DNA from: DATKQY01 sp035532475
GTDB taxonomy: Bacteria; Actinomycetota; Acidimicrobiia; Acidimicrobiales; Bog-793
Length of the DNA: 64,000 nucleotides
Assembly: GCA_035532475.1 (NCBI GenBank)
Contig: DATKQY010000069.1
Span: 36,304 to 100,303, forward strand
Direction: 5' to 3'
The notes below the pieces were generated by a model. That model did not search any database. It was not told the origin of the DNA and was given only the letters and a program-made list of their open reading frames with translations. This document shows positions 34,161 through 42,919 of this stretch, one piece after another. The position numbers and the translations under genes are program-made. The first letter of the stretch is position 1; each line of letters opens with the position of its first letter.

Positions 34161-34613
34161 CTACTCCTTCTTCTTCTTCTTCTTCTTCTTCCGTGTCTTG
34201 TTCGACGCGCCGAGCGCCTTCGGGGTCGATTCCGACGACTCGGCCTTGTCCAGCGGACCCTTCTTCGCGCCGGCTCGTTTGTCGGCCCGGCGGAGCACGC
34301 CGGCGAGATCGGTGAGGTCGACGACAGAGTCGTCCTCCCCGAAACCGTTGGCGAGGTACGCGTCGGCGTCCCAGTCGTTCTCCCACCGCTCACCGTCGAG
34401 GAGGTACCGGAACCGGTACGCCCGCCCCGGTTCGAGGTAGATCGACAGGCTGAAGCCGCCGGCGTCGTCACGGCGCATGACGTTCGCGTCCGTCGACCAG
34501 CCGTCCCACTCTCCGCACACCGCGGCGGTCCCGGCGCCGACCTCAGGATCGAGGGAGAACGTGACGGTCGCCGTGCCTTTCGGCCCCTTGGACTTGATCA
34601 CCTTCGCCTCCAT
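34161..34613 (-). CDS. CBM48/AMPK-beta-like glycan-binding protein with poly-lysine tail
   Basis: 150 residues from ATG 34613 (MEAKVIKSKGPKGTATVTFSLDPEVG). AAVCGEWDGWSTDANVMRRDDAGGFSLSIYLEPGRAYRFRYLLDGERWENDWDADAYLANGFGEDDSVVDL is an early-set/CBM48 domain of the kind found in AMPK beta subunits and isoamylases. It usually binds glycogen-like polymers through tryptophans, which are present. The linker is Lys/Ala-rich and the protein ends RKKKKKKKKE, encoded by eight AAG codons (CTT repeat at 34167-34190). The tail may bind nucleic acid or membrane, or be a slippage-prone variable end. Upstream it faces the enolase-superfamily gene (start 34870). Confidence 0.75.
   Translation of the reverse strand: MEAKVIKSKGPKGTATVTFSLDPEVGAGTAAVCGEWDGWSTDANVMRRDDAGGFSLSIYLEPGRAYRFRYLLDGERWENDWDADAYLANGFGEDDSVVDLTDLAGVLRRADKRAGAKKGPLDKAESSESTPKALGASNKTRKKKKKKKKE
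34167..34190 (-). repeat. CTT trinucleotide microsatellite, eight copies
   Basis: (CTT)8 on the plus strand, read as eight AAG lysine codons at the end of the CBM48-like gene. Copy changes stay in frame and alter tail length only. Confidence 0.9.
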
Positions 34614-34869
34614 GTCGCGACGTGTGCCTTCGGCAGTCTCGCGCACGGGCGGCGGGTCCCCCGGGGCCGCGACGACCTGGCGGGCGTCGTAGGGTTGGCG
34701 CGGCTCCGCTCGACGCAGGCCGGAACGGGTGCCGGGCCGGGACGCCCATCGTTCGTCGTCGCCCGCGGCGCCGCGCGGTCGCGAGGGCGCGCCCCACATG
34801 CCGCAGCGGGGTCGAGCCGTCGGGCTGCGACGCGGTGATCGTGATCGGCGAGACGAAGGTGAGGCGGCC

Positions 34870-36093
34870 ATGAAAGTGACCGGAGTGGAGACGTTTCCCG
34901 TGGCCCTCCCGCCTCCGTACCGGGGCGGACGCTACTGGATGATGCTGCGGCTGGACACCGACGCCGACATCCACGGCTACGGCGAGATGATGCTGATGTC
35001 TCACCCCTTTCGCTGGCCCGTCGTCGTCAGCATGATCGAAGATCTCGTCGACCAGGCGCTGATCGGCCACGACCCGTACCAGTCCGAGGAGCTCTTCGAC
35101 CGGATCTACGGTCGAGCCGGCTACGCGCACTACCCCGAGCAGACCAAGCTGGCGATCTTGAGCGCGCTCGAGATGGCCTGCTGGGACATCGTGGGCAAGG
35201 ACGTCCGCCAGCCCGTGTACCGGCTGCTCGGCGGGATGGTGCGCGATCGGATCCGCACCTACACCTACCTGTACTCGACCGGCACCGGCGGCGACATCGT
35301 GTCCGCCAGCCGGGACCTCTGGCGCAGCCCGGAGCTCGCCGCGGCCCGCGCGCGCGACTACGTCGGTCAGGGGTTCACCGCGGTGAAGATCGACCCCTTC
35401 GGACTGGCGGTGTCCGAGGACCAGAGCTTTGGCCAGACCGTTCCGCTCGAATTCTCCCTCGACGCCCTCGACACCGCCGAAGCGGTGATCGGGGCGATCC
35501 GCGAGGAGGTCGGCAACGGCTGCGACATCCTGATCGGGACCCACGGCCAGATGACCGCGGCCGGCGCCATCCGGTTCGCGAGGCGCATCGAGAGGTTCGA
35601 TCCGCTCTGGTTCGAGGAGCCGCTCCCGCCGGAGAACATGCACGAGCTCGGGAAGGTCGCGCGCGCGACGAGCATCCCGATAACGACCGGGGAGAGGCTC
35701 ACCTCGAAGTACGACTTTGCTCGCCTGATCGCGAACGACGCCGCCGCGATCTTCAACTTCGACGTCGGGATGGTGGGCGGCATCCTCGAGGCGAAGAAGA
35801 TCGCGGCGATGGCGGAGGCGCACTACATCCAGATCGCCCCTCACGTCTACGGCGGCCCGATGATCGCGGCCGCGACGATCCAGCTCTCGACGTGCTGCCA
35901 GAACTTCCTGATCATGGAGGGCATCGAGCGCTTCGACGGCATCTACGAGGAGCTGGCCGATCCGCCGATCGAGTGGCGCGACGGCTACGTCGTGCCCTCG
36001 GGGCGTCCGGGTCTCGGCCACGAGCTCCGCGAGGACGTGGCGAGGCGCTATGCCCCCGACGGTCCAGGTCCGAGCCTTATCCGGAGATACTGA
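34870..36093 (+). CDS. Mandelate racemase/enolase-superfamily sugar-acid dehydratase-like enzyme
   Basis: 407 residues from ATG 34870. N-terminal capping domain, then the barrel: K173-I-D175 (KIDPFG) as the KxK-like base, E249 in WFEEPLPPEN and E275 in TTGERL as metal ligands, and H325 in APHVYGGP as the second base. The first metal-ligand strand reads LIGTHGQMT (residues 221-229), with His where Asp is usual, a pattern seen in some acid-sugar dehydratases. It should dehydrate or racemise an alpha-hydroxy (sugar) acid, but the substrate is not determinable. A quinone-reductase-like gene follows after 106 bases. Confidence 0.82.
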   Translation: MKVTGVETFPVALPPPYRGGRYWMMLRLDTDADIHGYGEMMLMSHPFRWPVVVSMIEDLVDQALIGHDPYQSEELFDRIYGRAGYAHYPEQTKLAILSALEMACWDIVGKDVRQPVYRLLGGMVRDRIRTYTYLYSTGTGGDIVSASRDLWRSPELAAARARDYVGQGFTAVKIDPFGLAVSEDQSFGQTVPLEFSLDALDTAEAVIGAIREEVGNGCDILIGTHGQMTAAGAIRFARRIERFDPLWFEEPLPPENMHELGKVARATSIPITTGERLTSKYDFARLIANDAAAIFNFDVGMVGGILEAKKIAAMAEAHYIQIAPHVYGGPMIAAATIQLSTCCQNFLIMEGIERFDGIYEELADPPIEWRDGYVVPSGRPGLGHELREDVARRYAPDGPGPSLIRRY

Positions 36094-36199
36094 GCCGGAC
36101 GCGACGGCCCGCGCGTCCGCGCCCCGTGCCCGCTGGCGGCATAGCGACGAGCCGTGCCGGGTTGGACAACGGACGGACCACGAGAGAGGGGCGGTGCCG

Positions 36200-37117
36200 A
36201 TGCCGAAGGCGGTGCGGTTCGACAGGTACGGAGGAGTCGAGGTCTTGGCGGTCGTGGAGGTGGCGCGCCCGGTGCCGGACCGGGGCGAGGTGCTCGTCGC
36301 GGTGAGAGCGGCGGGCATAAACCCTGGTGAGGCCAAGATCCGCCAGGGCATGCTGCACGAGCGGTGGCCGGCGACGTTTCCCTCTGGACAGGGCAGTGAC
36401 CTCGCGGGCGTCGTAGCAGAGGTCGGGCCGGGTGTCGATCAGCTCGCCGTCGGCGACGAGGTGCTCGGGTTCACCGACCGCCGGGCCAGTCAGGCCGAGT
36501 ACGTCGTCGTCGAGGCGGCGCACCTGACCGAGAAGCCGGCGAACGTCTCCTGGGAGGTCGCGGGGTCGCTGTTCGTCGCCGGGGTGACCGCGTACGCCGC
36601 GGTCCGGGCCGTCTCGTTGCGCGAGGGAGACACCGTGGTCGTCGCCGGAGCTGCCGGTGGTGTCGGTTCGCTCGCCGTGCAGCTGGCCCGCCTGGCCGGC
36701 GCCGCGGTGATCGGGCTCGCGAGCGAGGCGAATCACGCATGGCTGCGCGACCACGGCGTGGCCCCGATCACGTACGGCGCGGGCGTAGCCGACCGGATCC
36801 GGTCGACGACGGATCGCGTCGACGCCTTCATCGACACGTACGGCGCGGACTACGTGCAGCTCGCGCTCGATCTCGGTGTCGAGCCCGGGCGCATCGACAC
36901 GATCGTCGACTTCGGCGCGGTGGCGCGCCACGGGGTGAAGGCCGAAGGCAGCGCCGCGGCCGCCGACGCGAGCGTTCTCGCGGAGCTGGCGGCGCTCGTC
37001 GCGGATGGCCGCCTCGAGGTCCCGATCGCCGCCAGGTATCCCCTGAGCGAAGTCCGAGCCGCATACGACCAGCTCGAGGGCGGTCACGTCCGGGGGAAGA
37101 TCGTGCTGCAGCCGTGA
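36200..37117 (+). CDS. Zinc-free MDR-family quinone oxidoreductase-like protein
   Basis: 305 residues from ATG 36200 with a GAGAGGGG ribosome-binding site. The sequence shows the medium-chain dehydrogenase opening (MPKAVRFDRYGGVEVLAVVEVARPVPDRGEVLV), AAGINPGEAKIRQG, GVVAEVGPGVDQLAVGDEVLG and the NADP loop GAAGGVGSLAVQLARLAGA. The structural and catalytic zinc cysteines of alcohol dehydrogenases are missing, as in zeta-crystallin-type quinone reductases. It probably reduces a quinone or enone with NADPH. It may be co-transcribed with the preceding enolase-superfamily gene. Confidence 0.88.
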   Translation: MPKAVRFDRYGGVEVLAVVEVARPVPDRGEVLVAVRAAGINPGEAKIRQGMLHERWPATFPSGQGSDLAGVVAEVGPGVDQLAVGDEVLGFTDRRASQAEYVVVEAAHLTEKPANVSWEVAGSLFVAGVTAYAAVRAVSLREGDTVVVAGAAGGVGSLAVQLARLAGAAVIGLASEANHAWLRDHGVAPITYGAGVADRIRSTTDRVDAFIDTYGADYVQLALDLGVEPGRIDTIVDFGAVARHGVKAEGSAAAADASVLAELAALVADGRLEVPIAARYPLSEVRAAYDQLEGGHVRGKIVLQP

Positions 37118-37676
37118 GCGCGACGCACCGGACCTCCACTCCGTCGACGGGACCGCCCGATGGCCGAGCATTCGGTCTGCTCGCTCGTGACGAAGAGGAG
37201 CCGCCGCCGTCGCGATCGGGCCTTCGGGCGAACGAGGTCTCGCGCCACCGGTGCGTCGCAGGGCTCGATCTGCGCAAGCTCGTCGCGCTCGTGACGCGAG
37301 GGCACCTCGATGCTCGCCGGTACGTTGTGGGCCCTCGGGAGCGTCCCAGGGAGGGAACGACACCTGTGGTCAAAAGACCTACCAGCGCGGCCGGTTCACA
37401 CCCTCGATCCCGGCTCTTCGGTGCGGGCTTACCCCCGAGGACCCGGCATAGACGCTACGCCGCTCGTCGCTTCGGCGACAGGGCCCTTCGTCCAAACGTC
37501 CCCAGTGCGAGGAGCCGGTCCGCGACAGGCCGACGCGCGCGTACGGCAGACCAGGACATGTAGACGAGGCTGCGGTCCGCAGTACCGGCGGCGTGGTCGC
37601 CCGAGGCGAGAACGCGCCGAAGGTCGGCGCCACGGCGGCCGTCTCGGCGCGCCGGCCGGCCCGGATCACCTCGAGA
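37118..37676. other. Intergenic region, no gene recognised
   Basis: 559 bases between converging genes (quinone-reductase-like + and patatin-like -). No reading frame has protein-like composition, and no RNA gene or repeat is seen. Confidence 0.4.
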
Positions 37677-38660
37677 TCACGAGTGCATCGCCCGCGGGCA
37701 GACAGGCGCCCGAGCCGGTCGTCTCGGCATCGTGCTCCGGCCGGCCTCCGGTACCGCACGGCCCTCGTCGTTCGCGAGGCAGCGCGGTGGGCTCGGCAGC
37801 GGCCTCGCGTCGAGCCACGCCCTCGCCTGGTCGTAGCCAAGCTCGAGCAGACGCCTCGACTGGCCGAGGTCGCCGAGCGGAATGTGCAGGTCCGGCGGCG
37901 GCAGGATGCGGACCGTTGGCAGAGCGGCGCGATCACCGTGTCCGTCGCTGGACAACTGGGCGACCAGGCGCGCCACTTGGAGCGGCACCGTCGGCAGCAC
38001 GTAGAGGTTTCGTGCGCCGAGCGACACGGCCTCGCGCACTGGGGTGTCCGCCGCGGCCGCGCCGTCGACGAGCATGCGGCCGTCGATCTCGACCGCCGGC
38101 AGGATGCCGGGCACCGCGCTGCTCGCCAGCAGGGCCGTCGTCGCGTCGCCGGAGTCCAGGACGACGGGCTCGCCGTCGGCGAGCGCAGTCGCGACGACAG
38201 CGAGCGGGACCGGGGCCTCCTCGAGCTCGCGAAAGTCGAGGAACGACTCGAGGAGCTGACGGATGGGCACCGCGTCGAAGAGGTGTCCCCGCCGTCCAAG
38301 CAACCCCCCGATGAGCGTGGTGACGTTGACGCCCAGCACGTCCCGGCGTCGGAGGGAGGACCACAGCCGCGCGATCTCGCGGATCCCGAGCAGATCGGAG
38401 CGGCTCGCAAGAAAGGCACCGTTGATCGCCCCGACCGAGGTCCCGACGATCATCCCTGGTCGGATGCCGCGCTCGACGAGCGCGTAGAGCATGCCGACCT
38501 GCAGCGCCCCGAGGTTGCCGCCCCCGCTCAGCACGAACGTCGGCAGCGGATCCGTGCTGGGGTGACCGATCGCGCACGGCACCAGCAGGGCATTCACGCC
38601 GGTCCCCGTGTCGGTGGCCTCGGTCTCGGCCGGAGCTTGGACCTTCGTCCGCTGCGTCAC
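37677..38660 (-). CDS. Patatin-like phospholipase
   Basis: 327 residues from GTG 38660 with an AGGAGG ribosome-binding site. Catalytic features of the family are in order: oxyanion loop SGGGNLGALQVG (residues ~45-56), nucleophile S75 in GTSVGAING, and the dyad Asp in LVDGAAAADTPV (~199). The domain ends with a long variable C-terminal tail. It is probably a cytoplasmic or membrane-associated serine acylhydrolase of lipids. A TAACAT -10 about 40 bases upstream is plausible. No operon partner. Confidence 0.9.
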   Translation of the reverse strand: MTQRTKVQAPAETEATDTGTGVNALLVPCAIGHPSTDPLPTFVLSGGGNLGALQVGMLYALVERGIRPGMIVGTSVGAINGAFLASRSDLLGIREIARLWSSLRRRDVLGVNVTTLIGGLLGRRGHLFDAVPIRQLLESFLDFRELEEAPVPLAVVATALADGEPVVLDSGDATTALLASSAVPGILPAVEIDGRMLVDGAAAADTPVREAVSLGARNLYVLPTVPLQVARLVAQLSSDGHGDRAALPTVRILPPPDLHIPLGDLGQSRRLLELGYDQARAWLDARPLPSPPRCLANDEGRAVPEAGRSTMPRRPARAPVCPRAMHS

Positions 38661-38936
38661 GGCCGGCCTCCTGAGCTCCCGAGCCCTCTGCGTCCGATGT
38701 TACGGTCCGACGCGAGCCGGCCAACCACCGACGAGGCGTGCGGGACCGGTTGCCGAGCGGCGATCAGCGGCCGGTCGCCGCGCACGGCCTGGTGGAGACG
38801 GGGGAGGCTGCGGGGCTCGGCCGAACCCTTGGCCCGACCGGCGAGCGTCGCCGACCCGTCGATCGCCCTCGCCCCGGCGGGCGTGGAGATCGCCGACGCC
38901 CGGCTCGTCTGCCTCGAACGCCGGCGCCCCGAGCTG

Positions 38937-40121
38937 TCAGGAGAGCGGATCCAGCGCTCGTCTCAGGTCACGGAGCAGGTCCTCGGCGGCTTCGAGCCCG
39001 ACGGACAGTCGCAGCAGGGCCGGGTCGACGGCGAGTGGCGAGCCGACGGCCGAGGCGTGGGTCATCCGGTGCGGGTGCTCGACGAGCGACTCGACCGCAC
39101 CGAGCGACTCGGCCAGGGTGAACAGCCTCGTCGAGCTGGCAACCTCGAGGGCGGCCCGCTCGCCGCCGCGAAGCGTGAAGGACACCATGCCGCCGAACCT
39201 GCGCATCTGACCTGCCGCCGTCTCGTGTCCGGGATGCGAAGGGAGGCCGGGATAGAGGACATGGTCGACTGCAGGATGGTCGCTCAAAAGTGCGACGACT
39301 GCCTCGGCGTTGGTGCAGTGACGGTCGAGCCGCACGGGAAGGGTCTTGATGCCGCGCAGGACGAGGAAGCAGTCGAACGGCCCCGGAACAGCTCCGGCAG
39401 CGTTCTGGACGAAGGCCAGCCGCTCGGCGAGGTCGCCGTCGGAGGTCGCGACGAAACCGCCCACGACGTCGCTGTGGCCGCCGAGGTACTTGGTCGTCGA
39501 GTGCACGACGGCGTCGGCGCCGAGCGCGAGCGGACGCTGCAGATACGGCGTCGCGAAGGTGTTGTCTACGACGAGCAGCGCGCCATGGTGATGGGCGAGC
39601 TGGGCGACCGCCGCGAGGTCGGTGACGTGGAGCAAGGGGTTCGACGGGGACTCGACCCAGACCATGCGCGTCGACTCGGTGAACGCCTGCTCGAGCGCGT
39701 CGAGATCGTAGGTCGCGACGGGCGTGAAGTTGATGCCCGCGCGTGCGTGGACCTGGGCGACGAGGCGGTACGTCCCCCCATAGGCGTCGTCGGGCATGAC
39801 GAGATGGTCGCCGGGGCGAAGCTGTCGGAGCAGGGCATCCTCGGCGGCCAAGCCGCTCGCGAAGGCGAGCCCGTGCTCGGCTCCTTCCAGCGCGGCGAGG
39901 CACACCTCGAGCGCGTGCCGGGTCGGGTTGCCTGACCGGCTGTACTCGTAGCCGAGGTGCTGGCCGACCGCCGACTGGGCGAAGGTCGACGTCTGGAAGA
40001 TCGGGGTGACGACGGCGCCGGTGCTCGGGTCGGGCGGCTGGCCCGCGTGGATCGCCAGCGATTCGAATCCCAGCTCGTCCTCGTGCCCAGGAGGACCCGG
40101 GCCCATCGGCGACGAGGTCAT
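38937..40121 (-). CDS. metB: Cystathionine gamma-synthase/lyase-type PLP enzyme
   Basis: 394 residues. FESLAIHAGQPPDPSTGAVVTPIFQTSTFAQ is the classic start; K211 in HSTTKYLGGHSDVVGG binds PLP, with EYSRSGNPTRHALE, FASGLAAEDALL and VVDNTFATPYLQRPL around the cofactor. It forms or cleaves cystathionine; gamma-synthase and gamma-lyase cannot be separated from sequence by eye. The gene overlaps the cystathionine beta-synthase gene by four bases (ATGA), supporting transsulfuration between homocysteine and cysteine, most likely as gamma-lyase. Confidence 0.9.
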   Translation of the reverse strand: MTSSPMGPGPPGHEDELGFESLAIHAGQPPDPSTGAVVTPIFQTSTFAQSAVGQHLGYEYSRSGNPTRHALEVCLAALEGAEHGLAFASGLAAEDALLRQLRPGDHLVMPDDAYGGTYRLVAQVHARAGINFTPVATYDLDALEQAFTESTRMVWVESPSNPLLHVTDLAAVAQLAHHHGALLVVDNTFATPYLQRPLALGADAVVHSTTKYLGGHSDVVGGFVATSDGDLAERLAFVQNAAGAVPGPFDCFLVLRGIKTLPVRLDRHCTNAEAVVALLSDHPAVDHVLYPGLPSHPGHETAAGQMRRFGGMVSFTLRGGERAALEVASSTRLFTLAESLGAVESLVEHPHRMTHASAVGSPLAVDPALLRLSVGLEAAEDLLRDLRRALDPLS

Positions 40122-41779
40122 TTGCGGGCCAGATAGGCGAGCAGGTCCGAACGCGTGAGTATCCCGACCGGGTGACCGCGGTCGAGGGCGAGCACCGCGG
40201 GGCTGTCCTGGAGGCGGGCGGCGACCTGGTCGATCGTCTCTCCCGTGCCGATGGTCGGCATCGGGGGGCTCATGGCCTTCGACACCGGCTGCTCCATCAC
40301 CGCGGGGTCGCCGAGCGCCCGCTCGAGCAGCGCCCGGTCGGACACCGAGCCGACGATCTCGGCGAGCGCGAGTGGTGGCTCGGCCTTCACGACGGGCATC
40401 TGCGACACCTCGTACTCCCGGAGGATCGCGATCGCCGAGCGCACCGACTCGTCAGGGTGGATGTGGACGAGCGGTGGGATGGAGCCCGTCTTCGAGCCGA
40501 GCACCTCGCCGACGGTCGGACCTGACGCCTGGAGAAAACCGTGATCGGCCATCCACGCGTCGCTGTAGAGCTTGGACAGGTAGCCGCGGCCCGAGTCGGG
40601 AAGCAGCACCACGACGACGGCGTCCGGTCCGAGGTCGCGCCCGATCTCGAGGGCTGCCCAGATGGCCGTCCCGCAGGAGCCGCCGACGAGCAGCCCCTCC
40701 TCGCGCGTGACGCGGCGTGCCGTCGCGAAGGAGTCGGCGTCGGAGACGGCGACGACGCGGTCGACCACCGCCGCGTCGTACGTGGAGGGCCAGAAGTCCT
40801 CGCCGATCCCCTCCACGAGGTAGGGCCTGCCACCCCCGCCGGAGTAGACGGATCCGACCGGGTCGGCGCCGACGATCTGGATGTCGGGGTTCTGGTCCTT
40901 CAAGAACCGGCCGATCCCGCTGATGGTGCCGCCGGTCCCGATGCCGGCGACGAAATGCGTAATGCGGTGCGTGGTCTGGCGCCAGATCTCGGGTCCGGTG
41001 GTCCGGACGTGGGAGGCCGGGTTCTCCGGGTTGCGATATTGATTGGGGCGGAATGCCCTCGGGGTCGTCTCGGCGAGCCGTTCGGCGACGGAGTAGTAGG
41101 ACTCCGGGTGCTCCGGAGCGACCGCCGTCGGGCACACGACGACCTCGGCGCCAAAGGCGCGGAGCAGCTGCATCTTCTCCGGAGCGATCTTGTCCGGCAT
41201 CGTGAAGATGCAGTGATAGCCGCGCTGCGCCGCGACCATCGCGAGGCCCACGCCCGTGTTGCCGGAGGTGGGTTCGACGATCGTGCCGCCGGCGACGAGG
41301 AGCCCGTCGCGCTCGGCGGCGTCGATCATCGCGAGCGCGGGGCGGTCCTTCACGCTCCCACCAGGATTGAGGTACTCGAGCTTCGCGAGGAGATGGCAGG
41401 CAAGGTCTCTGCCCGTCCGATGGAGTGAGAGCAGCGGGGTCTCGCCGATCAGGTCGAGGAGGCTGTCCGTCGTCTCCATCGCCGGTCCCGGGTCGGTGAC
41501 CGGCTGCACTTCCAGACCGGCGGGAACCGTCGGTGGCTCGTCCGCGAGCAGCACCGCGACGAGCCCTGCGTCACGGATGGCCGACGCGACCTCGACCGCC
41601 GGCGGTCCTTCGCCGAGCACGGCCACCTTGCGGGGGATCGCCGCACGCAGTTCGGCGAGCACCCGCGGGGGCACGACGGCGCGCTCGAGATGGATGACGC
41701 GCTTCGCCCGCGCGACGAGCGCGTAGGGCGCCTCAGCGGGCGGCACAACGAGGAGCACGTCAACACGGGAGATCGGCAT
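40118..41779 (-). CDS. Cystathionine beta-synthase with CBS pair and novel 100-residue N-terminal extension
   Basis: 553 residues. The PLP domain starts at about residue 101 (METTDSLLDLIGETPLL); K144 in GGSVKDRPAL is the PLP lysine, with SGNTGVGLAM and GTGGTISG for phosphate binding. The C-terminus has a tandem CBS pair (HIHPDESVRSAIAILREYEVSQMPVV and TIGTGETIDQVAARLQDSPAVL). The first 100 residues (VDVLLVVPPAEAPYALVARAKRVIHLERAVVPPRVLAELRAA...) are in frame, protein-like and not part of the standard enzyme; strands and helices alternate as in a small Rossmann-like fold. ATG 41779 has GAGG nine bases upstream. An internal start at 41479 would give the ordinary enzyme. Confidence 0.88.
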   Translation of the reverse strand: MPISRVDVLLVVPPAEAPYALVARAKRVIHLERAVVPPRVLAELRAAIPRKVAVLGEGPPAVEVASAIRDAGLVAVLLADEPPTVPAGLEVQPVTDPGPAMETTDSLLDLIGETPLLSLHRTGRDLACHLLAKLEYLNPGGSVKDRPALAMIDAAERDGLLVAGGTIVEPTSGNTGVGLAMVAAQRGYHCIFTMPDKIAPEKMQLLRAFGAEVVVCPTAVAPEHPESYYSVAERLAETTPRAFRPNQYRNPENPASHVRTTGPEIWRQTTHRITHFVAGIGTGGTISGIGRFLKDQNPDIQIVGADPVGSVYSGGGGRPYLVEGIGEDFWPSTYDAAVVDRVVAVSDADSFATARRVTREEGLLVGGSCGTAIWAALEIGRDLGPDAVVVVLLPDSGRGYLSKLYSDAWMADHGFLQASGPTVGEVLGSKTGSIPPLVHIHPDESVRSAIAILREYEVSQMPVVKAEPPLALAEIVGSVSDRALLERALGDPAVMEQPVSKAMSPPMPTIGTGETIDQVAARLQDSPAVLALDRGHPVGILTRSDLLAYLARK

Positions 41780-42168
41780 CGGCGAACCTCATGATGCCAC
41801 CGGTCGGCCCGTGAGTCCGGCGCGATGGTGTCGCGCGCCGCCCACACGTCGAGATCCGTGCACGGCCCTCTCCCGCTCGGAGGGCGACCGGCCCCGGCGC
41901 GACGGAGGTCCGCGGCGACACGTGGCTCCCGCTCGGTTCGCGGGTCGGCCCGTACCGGTTGGTCATCGCCTCGCGGACGTCCCACCGGCCCCAGAGCCGC
42001 GCGATGGCGTCGCGCCCCCGGCATGACGAGCGCGACGAGGATGAGGGCGGCACGACGTCCGAGCACAACTCGCACAAGCCCCCTACGATGGGAGGAGCGA
42101 TCGACGGGAGAGTCCGATGCCACCTCCGGATCACCTGGGGCGGGCTTTGGCGGCTCGCCCACCCTCTG
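41780..42168. other. Intergenic region, no gene recognised
   Basis: 389 bases upstream of the CBS and DUF427 genes, which are divergent. No element or protein-like frame identified. Confidence 0.4.
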
Positions 42169-42558
42169 ATGGTGGGCCGGTGTCGGTTGGCGGCGGGGAA
42201 TGGGTCGAGTCTGTCCGGGGTTGGCTCGGCTCTGACGGTACGCGCGACGTGGAACGAGACCGTGATCGCCGAGAGCGATCGAACAATCCTCGTAGAGGGC
42301 AACCAGTACTTTCCCGAGGACGACGTGGCTACCGAGCTCCTCGAGCCGAGCACGACACACACCTTCTGCCCGTGGAAGGGCGAGGCGAGCTACTTCAGTG
42401 TCGTCGTGGATGGGGCGCGCAACGAGGACGCCGCCTGGTTCTACTCCGAGCCCTACGAGGCGGCAGCGCCGATTCGTAATTTCGTGGCCTTCTGGCGGGG
42501 CGTAGAAGTGACCGGCGCGAACAACGACACCCAGGAGATCCGGCCACCGGGGCGTTAG
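42169..42558 (+). CDS. DUF427-domain protein
   Basis: 129 residues from ATG 42169; the start is uncertain because the first ~25 residues are not conserved-looking. The domain VRATWNETVIAESDRTILVEGNQYFPEDDVATELLEPSTTHTFCPWKGEASYFSVVVDG...NEDAAWFYSEPYEAAAPIRNFVAFW matches DUF427, a compact beta-fold of unknown function that is widespread in actinobacteria. The conserved FCPWKG and WFYSEPYE blocks are both intact. Confidence 0.82.
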   Translation: MVGRCRLAAGNGSSLSGVGSALTVRATWNETVIAESDRTILVEGNQYFPEDDVATELLEPSTTHTFCPWKGEASYFSVVVDGARNEDAAWFYSEPYEAAAPIRNFVAFWRGVEVTGANNDTQEIRPPGR

Positions 42559-42919
42559 GTCCCGACGAGCCCGCGGGCGGGCTGCGTCGGCATCGACCCC
42601 ATCCGGGCGGAGCGCCCCGCGCGTCCCGCAGCCGCGAGCGAGTCGCGAGGAGCTCCAGGCGGAAGTCGCGTCGACTGGGCGCCGCCGATGGCGTCTCGGA
42701 GATGGTGACGACGGCGCGGCACAGCGGCGGTCTCGAAGCGGCCTGAGCTGGACGTTCGCCATGGCGCCGCCAACGGGGGATTGTCCGGGTTCGTGGGACG
42801 GGGCGGCAACGCGTAAAGACCCCTATAGCGGCTGCCCAGGAGAGTCTGGTGATTCGCCAGATGCGACGTGCCCCATATGCGCGTCATCGTTGGGCCAACA
42901 GCTCCAGAAGGAGGCCGCG
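42559..42919. other. Leader of the NHL-repeat gene, no gene recognised
   Basis: 361 bases. The last 12 bases include the AAGGAGG ribosome-binding site (near 42908-42914) of the next gene. No recognised riboswitch or small gene. Confidence 0.4.

Noticed and set aside
41780..42168. SAM riboswitch upstream of the cystathionine beta-synthase gene
   Set aside because: No conserved SAM-I/II/IV core seen; start codon has its own GAGG site close by.
42559..42919. c-di-GMP riboswitch upstream of the NHL protein
   Set aside because: The conserved GEMM core (GGCAAAC and GACGCAAAGCC) is absent.
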